64,000 nt of DNA, taken from assembly GCF_003032475.1 (NCBI RefSeq), contig NZ_CP028369.1, positions 7,998,001 to 8,062,000 of the forward strand, written 5' to 3'. The DNA comes from Streptomyces sp. P3. Lineage in GTDB: Bacteria > Actinomycetota > Actinomycetes > Streptomycetales > Streptomycetaceae. Below are positions 40,533-49,618 of this stretch, piece after piece. Each line of letters opens with the position of its first letter. Within the stretch, counting starts at the first letter, position 1. The translations under genes and the position numbers were made by a program. The notes under the pieces were generated by a model, which worked only from the letters and a program-made list of their open reading frames with translations, ran no database searches and was not told where the DNA came from.

Positions 40533-42914
40533 ATGCCCGAGGCCGAGCCCCGGACCACCACCGCACCGACGGACGACGAACTGCGCACCCTGGACGCGCA
40601 CTGGCGGGCCGCCAACTACCTGGCCGCCGGGCAGATCTACCTGATGTCCAACCCGCTGCTGACCGAGCCGCTGAGGCCCGAGCACATCAAGCCCCGGCTG
40701 CTCGGCCACTGGGGCACCTCGCCCGGTCTCAACCTCGTGTACACCCACCTCAACCGGGTGATCAGGGCGCGGGGACTCGACGCGCTGTGCGTGTGGGGGC
40801 CCGGTCACGGGGGGCCGTCGATCCTGGCCAACTCCTGGCTGGAGGGCAGCTACAGCGAGACCTACCCGGACGTGCCCAGGGACGGCGCGGGCATGGCCCG
40901 GCTGTTCAGGCAGTTCTCCTTCCCGGGCGGGGTGCCCAGCCATGTCGCCCCGGAGACTCCCGGCTCCATCCACGAGGGCGGTGAACTGGGCTACTCGCTG
41001 TCCCACGCCTACGGCGCCGCCTTCGACAACCCCGGCCTGCTGGTCGCCTGTGTGATCGGCGACGGCGAGGCGGAGACCGGTCCGCTGGCCGCCTCCTGGC
41101 ACTCCGACAAGTTCCTCGACCCGGTCCACGACGGCGCCGTCCTGCCGATCCTGCACCTCAACGGCTACAAGATCGCCAACCCGACGGTGCTCTCCCGCCT
41201 CCCCGAGTCCGAACTCGACGCGTTGCTGCGCGGCTACGGCCACGACCCGATCCATGTGACCGGCGACGACCCGATGCAGGTGCACCGGGCCATGGCGGCG
41301 GCGATGGACGACGCCCTGGACCGGATCGCCGTGATGCAGCAGACCGCCCGCCAGGACGGCGTCACCGAGCGCGTGCACTGGCCCGTGATCGTGCTGCGCA
41401 CTCCGAAGGGCTGGACCGGTCCCGCCGAGGTGGACGGCCTGCCCGTCGAAGGCACCTGGCGCGCCCACCAGGTCCCGCTGGCCGGCGTCAGGGAGAACCC
41501 CGAGCACCTCCGTCAGCTGGAGACCTGGCTGCGCTCGTACCGTCCGCAGGAGCTCTTCGGCCCCGACGGGCGGCCGACCGCCGACGTCCTCGCCTGCGTC
41601 CCCGAGGGCCCCAAGCGGCTCGGCGCCACCCCGCACGCCAACGGCGGACTGCTCGTCCGGGACCTGCCCGTCCCGCCGCTCGACGACTTCGCCGTCCCCG
41701 TCGACAAACCGGGTACCACCCTGCACGAACCGACGCGCGTCCTCGGAGACCTCCTGGCCCGGGTGATGAAGGACACCGGCGATCGACGCGACTTCCGCCT
41801 CGTCGGCCCGGACGAGACCGCCTCCAACCGGCTCCAGGCCGTCTTCGACGTCAGCGGAAAGGCGTGGCAGGCCGGACACCTTCCCGTCGACGAGCACCTG
41901 GAGCATCACGGCCGGGTCATGGAGATCCTGTCCGAACACACCTGCCAGGGCTGGCTGGAGGGCTATCTGCTGACCGGCAGGCACGGTCTGTTCTCCTGCT
42001 ACGAGGCGTTCGTGCACATCGTCGACTCCATGGTCAACCAGCACATCAAATGGCTGAAGACCTCGCGGGAGCTGCCCTGGCGCGCACCCATCGCCTCCCT
42101 CAACTACCTGCTGACCTCGCACGTCTGGCGCCAGGACCACAACGGCTTCTCCCACCAGGACCCCGGCTTCGTCGACCACGTCCTCAACAAGAGCCCGGAC
42201 GTCGTACGGGTCTACCTCCCGCCGGACGCCAACACGCTGCTGTCCGTGGCCGACCACGTCCTGCGCAGCCGCGACTACGTCAACGTCGTCGTGGCCGGCA
42301 AGCAGCCCTGCTTCGACTGGCTCTCCATGGACGAGGCCCGAGCCCACTGCGCGCGCGGCGCCGGGATCTGGGAGTGGGCGGGCACGGAGAACGGCGGTGA
42401 GCCGGACGTCGTGCTGGCCTGTGCCGGCGACGTGCCCACCCAGGAGGTGCTGGCCGCCGCCCAGTTGCTCCGCAGGCACCTTCCGGACCTCGCCGTCCGG
42501 GTGGTCAACGTCGTCGACATGACCCGGCTGCTGCCGCGCGAGGAACACCCGCACGGGATGAGCGACTTCGAGTACGACGGGCTGTTCACCACCGACAAGC
42601 CGGTGATCTTCGCCTATCACGGCTACCCGTGGCTGATCCACCGCCTCGCCTACCGCCGCACCGGCCACCGGAACCTGCACGTACGGGGCTACAAGGAGTC
42701 CGGCACCACGACCACGCCGTTCGACATGGTCGTCCGCAACGACCTCGACCGCTACCGCCTCGTCATGGACGTCATCGACCGCGTCCCCGGCCTCGCCGTG
42801 CGCGCCGCCGCCGTACGCCAGCGGATGGCCGACGCCCGCACCCGGCACCAGGCCTGGATCCGCGAGCACGGCACCGACCTGCCCGAGGTGGCCGACTGGA
42901 CCTGGAACAGCTGA
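40533..42914 (+). CDS. xfp: Xylulose-5-phosphate/fructose-6-phosphate phosphoketolase
   Basis: The 793-residue thiamine-diphosphate enzyme splits xylulose-5-P or fructose-6-P with phosphate, giving acetyl phosphate and a C3 or C4 sugar phosphate. Family blocks are [45 protein letters not shown], the ThDP motif [11 protein letters not shown] and [21 protein letters not shown] chose the ATG at 40533, which follows TCAGGAG; earlier in-frame starts (GTG 40488, ATG 40497) are less well placed. With adhP and the phosphofructokinase it suggests a switch to ATP-sparing or fermentative sugar use during low oxygen. Confidence 0.95.
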   Translation: MPEAEPRTTTAPTDDELRTLDAHWRAANYLAAGQIYLMSNPLLTEPLRPEHIKPRLLGHWGTSPGLNLVYTHLNRVIRARGLDALCVWGPGHGGPSILANSWLEGSYSETYPDVPRDGAGMARLFRQFSFPGGVPSHVAPETPGSIHEGGELGYSLSHAYGAAFDNPGLLVACVIGDGEAETGPLAASWHSDKFLDPVHDGAVLPILHLNGYKIANPTVLSRLPESELDALLRGYGHDPIHVTGDDPMQVHRAMAAAMDDALDRIAVMQQTARQDGVTERVHWPVIVLRTPKGWTGPAEVDGLPVEGTWRAHQVPLAGVRENPEHLRQLETWLRSYRPQELFGPDGRPTADVLACVPEGPKRLGATPHANGGLLVRDLPVPPLDDFAVPVDKPGTTLHEPTRVLGDLLARVMKDTGDRRDFRLVGPDETASNRLQAVFDVSGKAWQAGHLPVDEHLEHHGRVMEILSEHTCQGWLEGYLLTGRHGLFSCYEAFVHIVDSMVNQHIKWLKTSRELPWRAPIASLNYLLTSHVWRQDHNGFSHQDPGFVDHVLNKSPDVVRVYLPPDANTLLSVADHVLRSRDYVNVVVAGKQPCFDWLSMDEARAHCARGAGIWEWAGTENGGEPDVVLACAGDVPTQEVLAAAQLLRRHLPDLAVRVVNVVDMTRLLPREEHPHGMSDFEYDGLFTTDKPVIFAYHGYPWLIHRLAYRRTGHRNLHVRGYKESGTTTTPFDMVVRNDLDRYRLVMDVIDRVPGLAVRAAAVRQRMADARTRHQAWIREHGTDLPEVADWTWNS

Positions 42915-42948
42915 CCCCGGCGGCACGGGACCGTCCGGCGGGCCGGGT

Positions 42949-42962
42949 GGGCCGGACGGCCC
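42949..42962. promoter_or_regulatory. DevR box upstream of the second alcohol dehydrogenase (exact)
   Basis: GGGCCGGACGGCCC fits the core exactly and extends to the perfect 16-base palindrome TGGGCC-GGAC-GGCCCA. It lies 80-93 bases before the dehydrogenase start at 43042. Confidence 0.75.
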
Positions 42963-43041
42963 AAGCGGAAAGGGTGATTATCGGACAGGCTGAACGTACA
43001 GGACAAATCGGTACGCGACGAGAGGGACGGTGAGGAGCGAG

Positions 43042-44112
43042 ATGAAAGGCTTCGTCTTCCATGGTCCCGGGCGGTCCGCCTGGGAAGAGGTCCCCGACCC
43101 TGCTCTGAAGGAGCCCACCGACGCCGTCGTGAAGGTCGTCGCCGTCACGATCTGCGGCACGGACCTGCACATCCTCAAGGGCGACGTCCCCGAGGTGCGC
43201 CCGGGCACGGTCCTGGGCCACGAGGCCGTCGGAGAGATCGTGGAGGTCGGCAGCGATGTGCGGACCGTGCGTCCGGGCGACCGTGTGCTGGTCTCGTGCA
43301 TCAGCGCCTGCGGCCGCTGCCGCTACTGCCGCGAGGGCGCCCACGGCCAGTGCCGGGGCGGTGGGGGCTGGATCCTGGGCCATCTGATCGACGGCACCCA
43401 GGCGGAGTACGTCCGCGTCCCCTACGCCGACCTGTCGGTGCACGTCCTGCCCAGCGCGGTCGAGAGCAAGGACGCCGTCCTGCTGGCGGACATCTTCCCG
43501 ACCGCCTACGAGGTGGGCGTCCTCAACGGGCGAGTGCGTCCGGGAGACACCGTCGCCGTCGTCGGGGCCGGGCCCATCGGCCTCGCGGTGATCGCCACCG
43601 CGCGCCTGTTCGCGCCCGAGCGGATCGTCGCCGTCGACCTGGCCGCCTCCCGGCTGGAGGCCGCCAGGCAGTTCGGCGCCGATGCCGTCGCCGATGCCCG
43701 CGAGGATCCCGGGCAGCTGATCGCCGACCTCACCGACGGGCTCGGCGCCGACGTGGTCATCGAGGCGGTGGGGGCGCCGGAGAGCTTCGAGCTGTGCACC
43801 CGGATGGTGCGGCCCGGCGGTCACGTGGCCAACGTCGGTGTGCACGGCAGGCCCGTCACGCTGCACCTGGAAGACCTGTGGATCAAGAACGTGACCATCA
43901 CCACCGGTCTGGTGGACACCCGCTCGACGCCCACCCTGCTGCGGATGGCCGCCGCAGGCCGGCTGCCCACCGCCCAACTGGTCACGCACACCTTCCCGCT
44001 GGACCGCATGGAGGAGGCGTACGACGTCTTCGGCCGGGCCGCCGACACCGGCGCGCTCAAGGTGGTCCTCGGCGAGCAGCCGCACGAGGAAGTCGCTGTC
44101 CGGGCGACCTGA
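43042..44112 (+). CDS. Zinc-dependent alcohol dehydrogenase family protein
   Basis: The 356-residue medium-chain dehydrogenase has catalytic zinc ligands in ICGTDLHILKGD and LGHEAVGE, structural Cys in SACGRCRYCREGAHGQC, and VVGAGPIGLAVIATARL as the cofactor fold. It groups with alcohol/threonine-type dehydrogenases; the substrate is uncertain. I chose the ATG at 43042 after GTGAGGAG; the GTG at 43030 is an alternative. Preceded by an exact DevR box, it is probably the first gene of a unit with the HTH-PNPOx fusion. Confidence 0.92.
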   Translation: MKGFVFHGPGRSAWEEVPDPALKEPTDAVVKVVAVTICGTDLHILKGDVPEVRPGTVLGHEAVGEIVEVGSDVRTVRPGDRVLVSCISACGRCRYCREGAHGQCRGGGGWILGHLIDGTQAEYVRVPYADLSVHVLPSAVESKDAVLLADIFPTAYEVGVLNGRVRPGDTVAVVGAGPIGLAVIATARLFAPERIVAVDLAASRLEAARQFGADAVADAREDPGQLIADLTDGLGADVVIEAVGAPESFELCTRMVRPGGHVANVGVHGRPVTLHLEDLWIKNVTITTGLVDTRSTPTLLRMAAAGRLPTAQLVTHTFPLDRMEEAYDVFGRAADTGALKVVLGEQPHEEVAVRAT

Positions 44113-44131
44113 GGAGAGGACGTGAACGGGC

Positions 44132-44806
44132 ATGACCGAACCGAAGCACGCCGACCCGACGAAGGGGCGGCCCTCGGGCGACCTGGGCCGTCGACTGGCC
44201 GCACGGCGGACCCAGTTGGGGCTGACACGCCAGGAGACCGCCATCCGCGCGGGCATGGACCCGGGCTATCTGCGCCACCTGGAGGAGCACGCCGTCGCCG
44301 CGCCGGGCCAGGGCGCGCTGCTCAGACTGGCGGGAGTCCTGGAGACCACGCTCGCGGCGCTCACCGGAGGGGACGTCGATCTGCCACCGGGCCCCGGACG
44401 GGCCGAGCGTACGGCCGAGTTCACCGAGCTGAGCAGGACCGAGTGCGGCGACCTGCTCTCGACCCACGGTGTCGGAAGGCTCGCGGTGTCCACCGCCCAG
44501 GGCCCGGTGATCGTCCCGGTCAACTACAGCGTCGTCGACGGCACGATCGTCTTCAGGACCGCACGGGGCGCGACGCCGGCGCTGGGGGTCGGTAGCCGGG
44601 TCGCCTTCGAGATCGATCGCATCGACGACGCGTTCAGCCAGGGGTGGAGTGTGCTGGTGCGCGGCAACGCGCGCATGGTGACGGACCCGGGCGAGGCCGA
44701 ACGGCTCGCGCGGCACGCCTACAGCACGCCCTGGGCCGGCGGCCGGCGGGACGTGTGGGTGCGCGTCGAACCGTACGCCGTCACGGGACGCCGCATCAGG
44801 GTCTGA
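44132..44806 (+). CDS. XRE-type HTH fused to pyridoxamine-5'-phosphate-oxidase-like domain
   Basis: The 224-residue fusion has an N-terminal XRE helix-turn-helix (about 20-75: LAARRTQLGLTRQETAIRAGMDPGYLRHLEE). A split-barrel flavin/F420-type domain follows (about 95-224: LLSTHGVGRLAVSTAQGPVIVPVNYSVVDGTIVFRTARG). This combination could let a flavin or cofactor state control DNA binding. It follows the dehydrogenase by 19 bases and ends in front of a strong terminator. The ligand and target are unknown. Confidence 0.85.
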   Translation: MTEPKHADPTKGRPSGDLGRRLAARRTQLGLTRQETAIRAGMDPGYLRHLEEHAVAAPGQGALLRLAGVLETTLAALTGGDVDLPPGPGRAERTAEFTELSRTECGDLLSTHGVGRLAVSTAQGPVIVPVNYSVVDGTIVFRTARGATPALGVGSRVAFEIDRIDDAFSQGWSVLVRGNARMVTDPGEAERLARHAYSTPWAGGRRDVWVRVEPYAVTGRRIRV

Positions 44807-45039
44807 ACCGAGGGCGGTTCAGTGCTCGGCCGGGCCCGTTCGGCGGCTGCCGCGGGCTTCCGGGCCCGACCGGCACCGCCCGGGGGAGGCGGACGCCCCC
44901 GGCACGCGACGCCTCCGGCGGAGCGTCACCGACGGTGGAGACACTGCCCGGGCCTTGTGCCGAACGCCCGGGTGCGCCCTCGCCCGCGGGCGCCGTCGCG
45001 ACGCGGGCGGACCGGGGGTGGCGCCCCGGTGTCGCCGTC

Positions 45040-45075
45040 GGTCGCTACGGCCTCCCCGTGGAGGCCGTAGCGACC
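45040..45075. terminator. Perfect 16-bp stem terminator between convergent genes
   Basis: GGTCGCTACGGCCTCC (45040-45055) and GGAGGCCGTAGCGACC (45060-45075) pair perfectly around CCGT. It lies 7 bases downstream of the flavohaemoglobin stop and can serve both convergent units. Confidence 0.88.
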
Positions 45076-45082
45076 ACGAGGC

Positions 45083-46297
45083 TCAGGCGGCGGTGCCGGG
45101 CAGCCACAGGTCGGGGCCGAAGACCTCGTAGCGGACGCGCTGTGCGGGGACCCCGGCGCTCAGCAGCCGGCCGCGCACGTCCCGCATGAAGGGCAGTGGA
45201 CCGCACAGGAACACGGTGGCGTCGCGGGGGAGTTCGATGCCCTCCAGGTCCATCAGGCCGGTGCGGGCGTCGGGTTCCTCCGCCGCCGGGTGCTCGTACC
45301 AGAAGACGGCCCGCGCGTCCGGCAGTTGCGCGACGAGGTCGTGCGTCTCGGCGCGCAGGGCGTGGTCGGCCGGAGAGCGGTCGGCGTGCAGGACCAGTAC
45401 GGGGCGGGTCGATCCGAGGGACGCGAGGTGGGCCAGGATTCCGGTCATGGGCGTGCAGCCGATGCCCGCCGACACGAGGACGAGCGGGGTGACGTCGCCG
45501 GCCGGGCCGTCGAGGAAGACGTCGCCGAACGGGGCGGACAGCAGCAGTTCGTCCCCCTCGCGGACGGTGTCGTGCAGCAGGGTGGAGACCTCGCCGTCGG
45601 GGCCGTCGGCGTCGCCGTCCACCCGCTTCACGGTGATCCGCCGCAGGTCTTCGCCCGGGGCCGAGGACAGGCTGTACTGGCGCAGCTGGTGGGTTCCGTC
45701 GGCCATGGCCGCGCGGACGCTCACGTACTGGCCCGCCCGGGCCCGCGGCGCCGGTTCGCCGTCGGCCGGACGGAGCAGGAAGGACACCACGTCGGCGGTC
45801 TCGGCACGGCGTCCGACGACCGTCCAGGGCCGCCAGATCCCGCCGGGCTGGACTCCCGCGTCCTGGTACAGCAGGGCCTCGCGGCTGATCAGGGCGCCGG
45901 CCATCAGCCAGTAGACCTCGTCCCAGGCGGCCGCCACCTCCGGCGTCACCGCGTCCCCCAGAACCTCGGCTATCGCGCCGAACAGGTACTTGTGCACGAT
46001 CGTGTACTGGTCGTCGGTGACACCCACGGCGGCGTGCTTGTGGGCGATCCGGGACAGCAGCGCGTCCGGACGGGCTTCGGGGTTCTCCAGCAGCGCGGAG
46101 GCGAAGCCGGCGATCGAACCGGCGAGGGCGCGGCGTTGCGCGCCGCTGGCCTGGTTGCCGCGGTTGAACATCCCGTCGAGCAGCTCCGGCCTGTCGTGGA
46201 ACATCGTGGCGTAGAAGCGCGTGGTGATCTCGTCGAGCGCTCCGGCCACGGCGGGCAGGGTGGCCCGTACGAGAGCTGCGGATTCTGCGGACAGCAT
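45083..46297 (-). CDS. Flavohaemoglobin-type nitric oxide dioxygenase
   Basis: The 404-residue three-domain protein begins with a globin domain (1-140, the haem-proximal region around RIAHKHAAVGV). A ferredoxin-reductase-like FAD domain follows (about 150-260, RQYSLSSAP) and then an NAD domain (about 270-400, LVSAGIGCTPMTGIL and VFLCGPLPFM). It oxidises NO to nitrate with NAD(P)H and O2, protecting against nitrosative stress. Its promoter faces the DevS-like kinase gene across a 517-base spacer; an exact DevR box and a one-mismatch partner lie 98-130 bases upstream. Confidence 0.93.
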   Translation of the reverse strand: MLSAESAALVRATLPAVAGALDEITTRFYATMFHDRPELLDGMFNRGNQASGAQRRALAGSIAGFASALLENPEARPDALLSRIAHKHAAVGVTDDQYTIVHKYLFGAIAEVLGDAVTPEVAAAWDEVYWLMAGALISREALLYQDAGVQPGGIWRPWTVVGRRAETADVVSFLLRPADGEPAPRARAGQYVSVRAAMADGTHQLRQYSLSSAPGEDLRRITVKRVDGDADGPDGEVSTLLHDTVREGDELLLSAPFGDVFLDGPAGDVTPLVLVSAGIGCTPMTGILAHLASLGSTRPVLVLHADRSPADHALRAETHDLVAQLPDARAVFWYEHPAAEEPDARTGLMDLEGIELPRDATVFLCGPLPFMRDVRGRLLSAGVPAQRVRYEVFGPDLWLPGTAA

Positions 46298-46394
46298 GGG
46301 ATCTCCCGGAAGAGGTGGGGGAAGGGAAGCCGCGTCGCCTCGGGCGGTGGCGTCTTCTGTGTACCAGTCGCGGGGCCGCGTTTCGGCGCTGTTC

Positions 46395-46427
46395 GGGCCT
46401 GCGGGCCGAAGCAGGGCCGAAGGGCCC
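46395..46427. promoter_or_regulatory. Paired DevR boxes upstream of the flavohaemoglobin gene
   Basis: GGGCCTGCGGGCCG (46395-46408, one mismatch) and GGGCCGAAGGGCCC (46414-46427, exact) start 19 bases apart, like the pair at 37.5 kb. They lie 98-130 bases before the flavohaemoglobin start and about 390 bases before devS. Confidence 0.65.
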
Positions 46428-46467
46428 CCTCACTCGGGCGCATCGGCCCCACGGGGTCCGCTCGATC

Positions 46468-46505
46468 GGGGCCGCCCGGCCGTGCCACGGTGGCCGGGCG
46501 GCCCC
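46468..46505. repeat. Perfect 14-bp inverted repeat in the hmp-devS spacer
   Basis: GGGGCCGCCCGGCC (46468-46481) and GGCCGGGCGGCCCC (46492-46505) pair perfectly around a 10-base loop. The left arm contains a one-mismatch DevR-like site. In a divergent promoter region a terminator would not be expected unless it attenuates a long leader, so its role is unclear. Confidence 0.7.
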
Positions 46506-46814
46506 TGCCGCCGTCGGCCCACGGCCGGAGCGGCCCGGCCGGGGGATCTGGAAACGCCGTGCCCGGCCGCCCGCGGACCGGACCCCCGTGGCGGCCGCAC
46601 GCATGACGGGTCGCACCGCGGGTGACGCGCTCCGGGGCCGCACCGCGGTGACGGCGGGACAGGGGCCGTCGGTTCTCTCCGGGGGCAGGGCGGTCCGGGC
46701 AGGAATCCACGGATGCCCGGCCGGATCCGCTACCGCGCGCTCGGGCCGGGCACTAACGTGACACATGATCGGACTCGTGGGCGTCCGAGCTCGAGGGGAC
46801 CTGGAGGAGCACAC

Positions 46815-48533
46815 GTGGGAAGCCCGGAGGAGGCCCGCGTACGGCTGCCTCAGCTGCGACTGGACGAGCTGCTGGAGGAGTTGCAGGCGCGGCTGGACGC
46901 CGCCCGGGGCACCCGCGACCGCGTGCACAGCCTGCTGGAGGCGGTACTGGCGGTCGGCCGCGAGCTGGACCTCGAACAGGCCCTTCGCAGCATCGTGGAG
47001 GCGGCCGCGGTGCTCGTCGACGCCGAGTACGCGGCGCTCGGCGTGATCGGTCCGGACGGAAAGCGACTGTCCGCCTTCCACACGGTCGGGGTCAGCGAGG
47101 AGCAGATCGCCGAGATCGGCCCGTACCCGGAGGGCCACGGCATCCTGGGCGAGCTGATCCGTCACCCGGAGCCGCTGCGTCTGGCGAAGATCTCCGATCA
47201 CCCGGCCTCGTACGGCTTCCCGGCCCACCACCCGCCGATGAACACCTTCCTCGGCGTCCCGATCCGGGTGCGCGACCAGATCTTCGGAAACCTGTACCTG
47301 ACCGAGAAACGGGGTGGCGCCCAGTTCGACGAGGACGACGTCTCGGTCACGCTCACGCTGGCCGTGGCGGCCGGGGTCGCGATCGACAACGCCCGGCTGT
47401 ACGCCGAGTCCCGGCAGCGCGAGCGCTGGCTGCGGGCGAACGCGGAGATCACCCACAGCCTCATGTCCGGCGGTTCGCGCACCGATGTCCTCGGCCTGAT
47501 CGCCGAGCGGGCCGGTGAGCTCACCCGGGCGGCCCTGGCAGCGGTCGCGGCGCCGATGGAGGACACCGGCGCGCTCGCCGTGGAGATCGCCGTCGGGATG
47601 GACGCCGAGGCGCACCGGGGCCTCGTGCTGCCCATGGACAGGAGCCTGATGGGACTGGCTTTCGCCGGCGCGGCTCCGGTCACCAGCGTCGACGTCCACA
47701 ACGACGAACGGATCTCCCTCGAGCCTGCCCGGTTCGACGGACTGGGCCCTGCCGTGGCCGTGCCCATCGGCACGGGCGAGGCGGGCGCACGAGGCGTGGT
47801 CCTGCTGGCACGGGAGGCCGGCGGGCCGATGTTCTCGGAGACCGAGACCGAGACCCTGCAGGCTTTTGCCGCGCAGGCCGCCGTCGCCATGGAGCTGGCC
47901 GAACGCCGTGCGGACGCCGAACAGATCGCCGTGCTGGAGGACCGGGACCGGATCGCCCGCGACCTGCACGACCTGGCGATCCAGCGGCTGTTCGCGACCG
48001 GGATGACCCTCCAGAGCGCGGGCCGTTTCATCGAGCACGAGGGGGCCTCGGAACGCGTGGCGCGGGCGGTGGACGACCTCGACGAGACCATCAAGATCAT
48101 CAGATCGACGATCTTCGGGCTGCGCACCCGGGACGGCTCGGGGGAGGCAGGTCTGCGGGCGCGTGCCGTGCGGGTCGTGGGGGAGGCGGCGCCGGTCCTG
48201 GGTTTCGCCCCGAGCGTGCGGATGGAGGGGCTGCTGGACACCGACGTCCCGAAGGAGACCGCCGACCACGTGGTGGCCGTGCTCTCCGAAGCCGTGACCA
48301 ACGTCGCCCGGCATGCCCGTGCGAGCCGTGCCGAGGTGGTCCTGGCCACGGACGGCCGGGAGGTGCGGTTGACCGTCACCGACAACGGCGTGGGCATCCC
48401 CGCCGACGGCCGCCGCAGCGGGCTGCGCAACATGGCGGAGCGCGCCGAGCAGCTCGGCGGCCGGCTGGTGTCCGGCAGTCCCGAGGGCGGCGGAACCACG
48501 CTGACCTGGCGGGTGCCCTTGCGGAGGGCGTAG
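46815..48533 (+). CDS. devS: DevS/DosS-like GAF-GAF sensor histidine kinase
   Basis: The 572-residue cytoplasmic kinase has GAF-A (about 55-200) and GAF-B (about 220-370). It then has a HisKA_3 domain with phospho-acceptor His in IARDLHDLAIQRLFA, and an HATPase domain (SEAVTNVARHARA, VTDNGVGIP, SGLRNMAERA). GAF-A keeps the GFPAHHPPMNTFLGVPIRV segment, which in mycobacterial DosS/DosT contains the haem-ligating His, so O2/NO/CO sensing is plausible. It should phosphorylate the DevR-like regulator at 33982, 12 kb away. The GTG at 46815 follows GGAGGAG. Confidence 0.92.
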   Translation: MGSPEEARVRLPQLRLDELLEELQARLDAARGTRDRVHSLLEAVLAVGRELDLEQALRSIVEAAAVLVDAEYAALGVIGPDGKRLSAFHTVGVSEEQIAEIGPYPEGHGILGELIRHPEPLRLAKISDHPASYGFPAHHPPMNTFLGVPIRVRDQIFGNLYLTEKRGGAQFDEDDVSVTLTLAVAAGVAIDNARLYAESRQRERWLRANAEITHSLMSGGSRTDVLGLIAERAGELTRAALAAVAAPMEDTGALAVEIAVGMDAEAHRGLVLPMDRSLMGLAFAGAAPVTSVDVHNDERISLEPARFDGLGPAVAVPIGTGEAGARGVVLLAREAGGPMFSETETETLQAFAAQAAVAMELAERRADAEQIAVLEDRDRIARDLHDLAIQRLFATGMTLQSAGRFIEHEGASERVARAVDDLDETIKIIRSTIFGLRTRDGSGEAGLRARAVRVVGEAAPVLGFAPSVRMEGLLDTDVPKETADHVVAVLSEAVTNVARHARASRAEVVLATDGREVRLTVTDNGVGIPADGRRSGLRNMAERAEQLGGRLVSGSPEGGGTTLTWRVPLRRA

Positions 48534-48765
48534 CGCGCGCACGGCGGCCCTGACGGCTTCCGACGGGGCGGTCGGGTCTGCCGGGGCCGGTCGTCGTCCG
48601 GCGGGTCACGGCCCGCCGACCGCCGGGCGCCCGACTGCCCCGTCCGAATGGCTGAATGCCCGACTGCCCCGACCGCCGGGTGTGTCATGCCGGCGTCGAG
48701 AGACCGCCGGCGGCGTGCCCGTGCGGGAGACGCCATGACCCGGCCCCTTCCCCGAGGTGGTGCTG
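48534..48765. other. Convergent spacer after devS
   Basis: These 232 bases contain an 18-base near-direct repeat, GCCCGACTGCCCCG followed by TCCG or ACCG, separated by 11 bases near 48627-48680. I see no gene and no strong terminator stem. Confidence 0.4.
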
Positions 48766-49368
48766 TCACCTGCGGAATCGTGCGGACCAGAAGGGTTCGA
48801 CCAGGTTCCACTCGGCGTCCCACTGCGCATACCTTCTCCGGTCCAGGGCCCGGCGCATGCCCGCCCGCGCCGCCTGGGTCCCGGCGGCCACGCCGAACGC
48901 CGTCATCCCGCCGATGAGCCAGCCGGCGGCGATCGCGTTGAGCGTGGTCGTCGGCTCGGTGGTGACCGTTCCGTTCCGGTCGACCCAGATGCGTACGGTG
49001 GTGCCCTTGGGCGTTCCCGGCTTCACGAGGGCCGATCCGGTCCGCGTGGTGCCGTCGGCGTCGGTCCAGCGGACCTGCGCCGGCCGCTTCGCCCACTCGT
49101 CACCGCCGACGGTCGATGCCAGCCGGGCGGTGACCTGATGCCGTTCCGCCGCCTGGGCTCGTACGGTGCGCATCGACGCCTCGTACGACGCCAGACCCGC
49201 GCTGACCGAGGCCGTCGGCAGGCCGACGAGGAGAACGACCGTCAGGAAGCGCCGAAACCAGTGTTCGACGCGGTCGGAGGTACGTCTCAGCGAGTCCGCA
49301 CCCCGGGGCGCGTCATCGCCGCGCCTCGACGGCGGACCGGATGTGTACGGCGAATCCTGTGCGTCCAT
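48766..49368 (-). CDS. Rv1733c-like membrane protein
   Basis: The 200-residue protein has two hydrophobic segments (FLTVVLLVGLPTASVSAGLA near residue 40 and TTLNAIAAGWLIGGMTAFGVAAG near 145). They flank an extracytoplasmic domain with WTDADGTTRTGSALV and VRIWVDRNGTVTTEP. This is the layout of Rv1733c, a DosR-regulon antigen of M. tuberculosis of unknown function. The ATG at 49368 follows GGAGG. An exact DevR box lies 78-91 bases upstream. Confidence 0.88.
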   Translation of the reverse strand: MDAQDSPYTSGPPSRRGDDAPRGADSLRRTSDRVEHWFRRFLTVVLLVGLPTASVSAGLASYEASMRTVRAQAAERHQVTARLASTVGGDEWAKRPAQVRWTDADGTTRTGSALVKPGTPKGTTVRIWVDRNGTVTTEPTTTLNAIAAGWLIGGMTAFGVAAGTQAARAGMRRALDRRRYAQWDAEWNLVEPFWSARFRR

Positions 49369-49445
49369 GAATCGGCCTCCAGCTGCTTGCCGGCCGTCTC
49401 CCACCACCTGTCACCACCCTCGGACGGCGAGGGGATCGGCGCATG

Positions 49446-49459
49446 GGGCCGAAGGTCCC
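49446..49459. promoter_or_regulatory. DevR box upstream of the Rv1733c-like gene (exact)
   Basis: GGGCCGAAGGTCCC fits the DosR core exactly and lies 78-91 bases before the Rv1733c-like start. Confidence 0.72.
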
Positions 49460-49618
49460 GGCAACTCGGTATCCGGCCCGGGTCCGGTAGCCGTCAACCG
49501 TCTCCGGAGGGGGGCGGACGGCCGCTGTCCACGGCGACCGCACAGCTCCTCCGCCATGTCGGCAGCGCTCGGAGGAAGGCTCTCGTCGGCGTCCCTCCGT
49601 CGGGCGATCTCCCCTCCG

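Noticed and set aside
45045..48542. An open minus-strand frame of 1165 codons across hmp and devS
   Set aside because: Its translation is Arg/Pro/Gly-rich with no conserved motif and lies opposite or out of frame with two clear genes.
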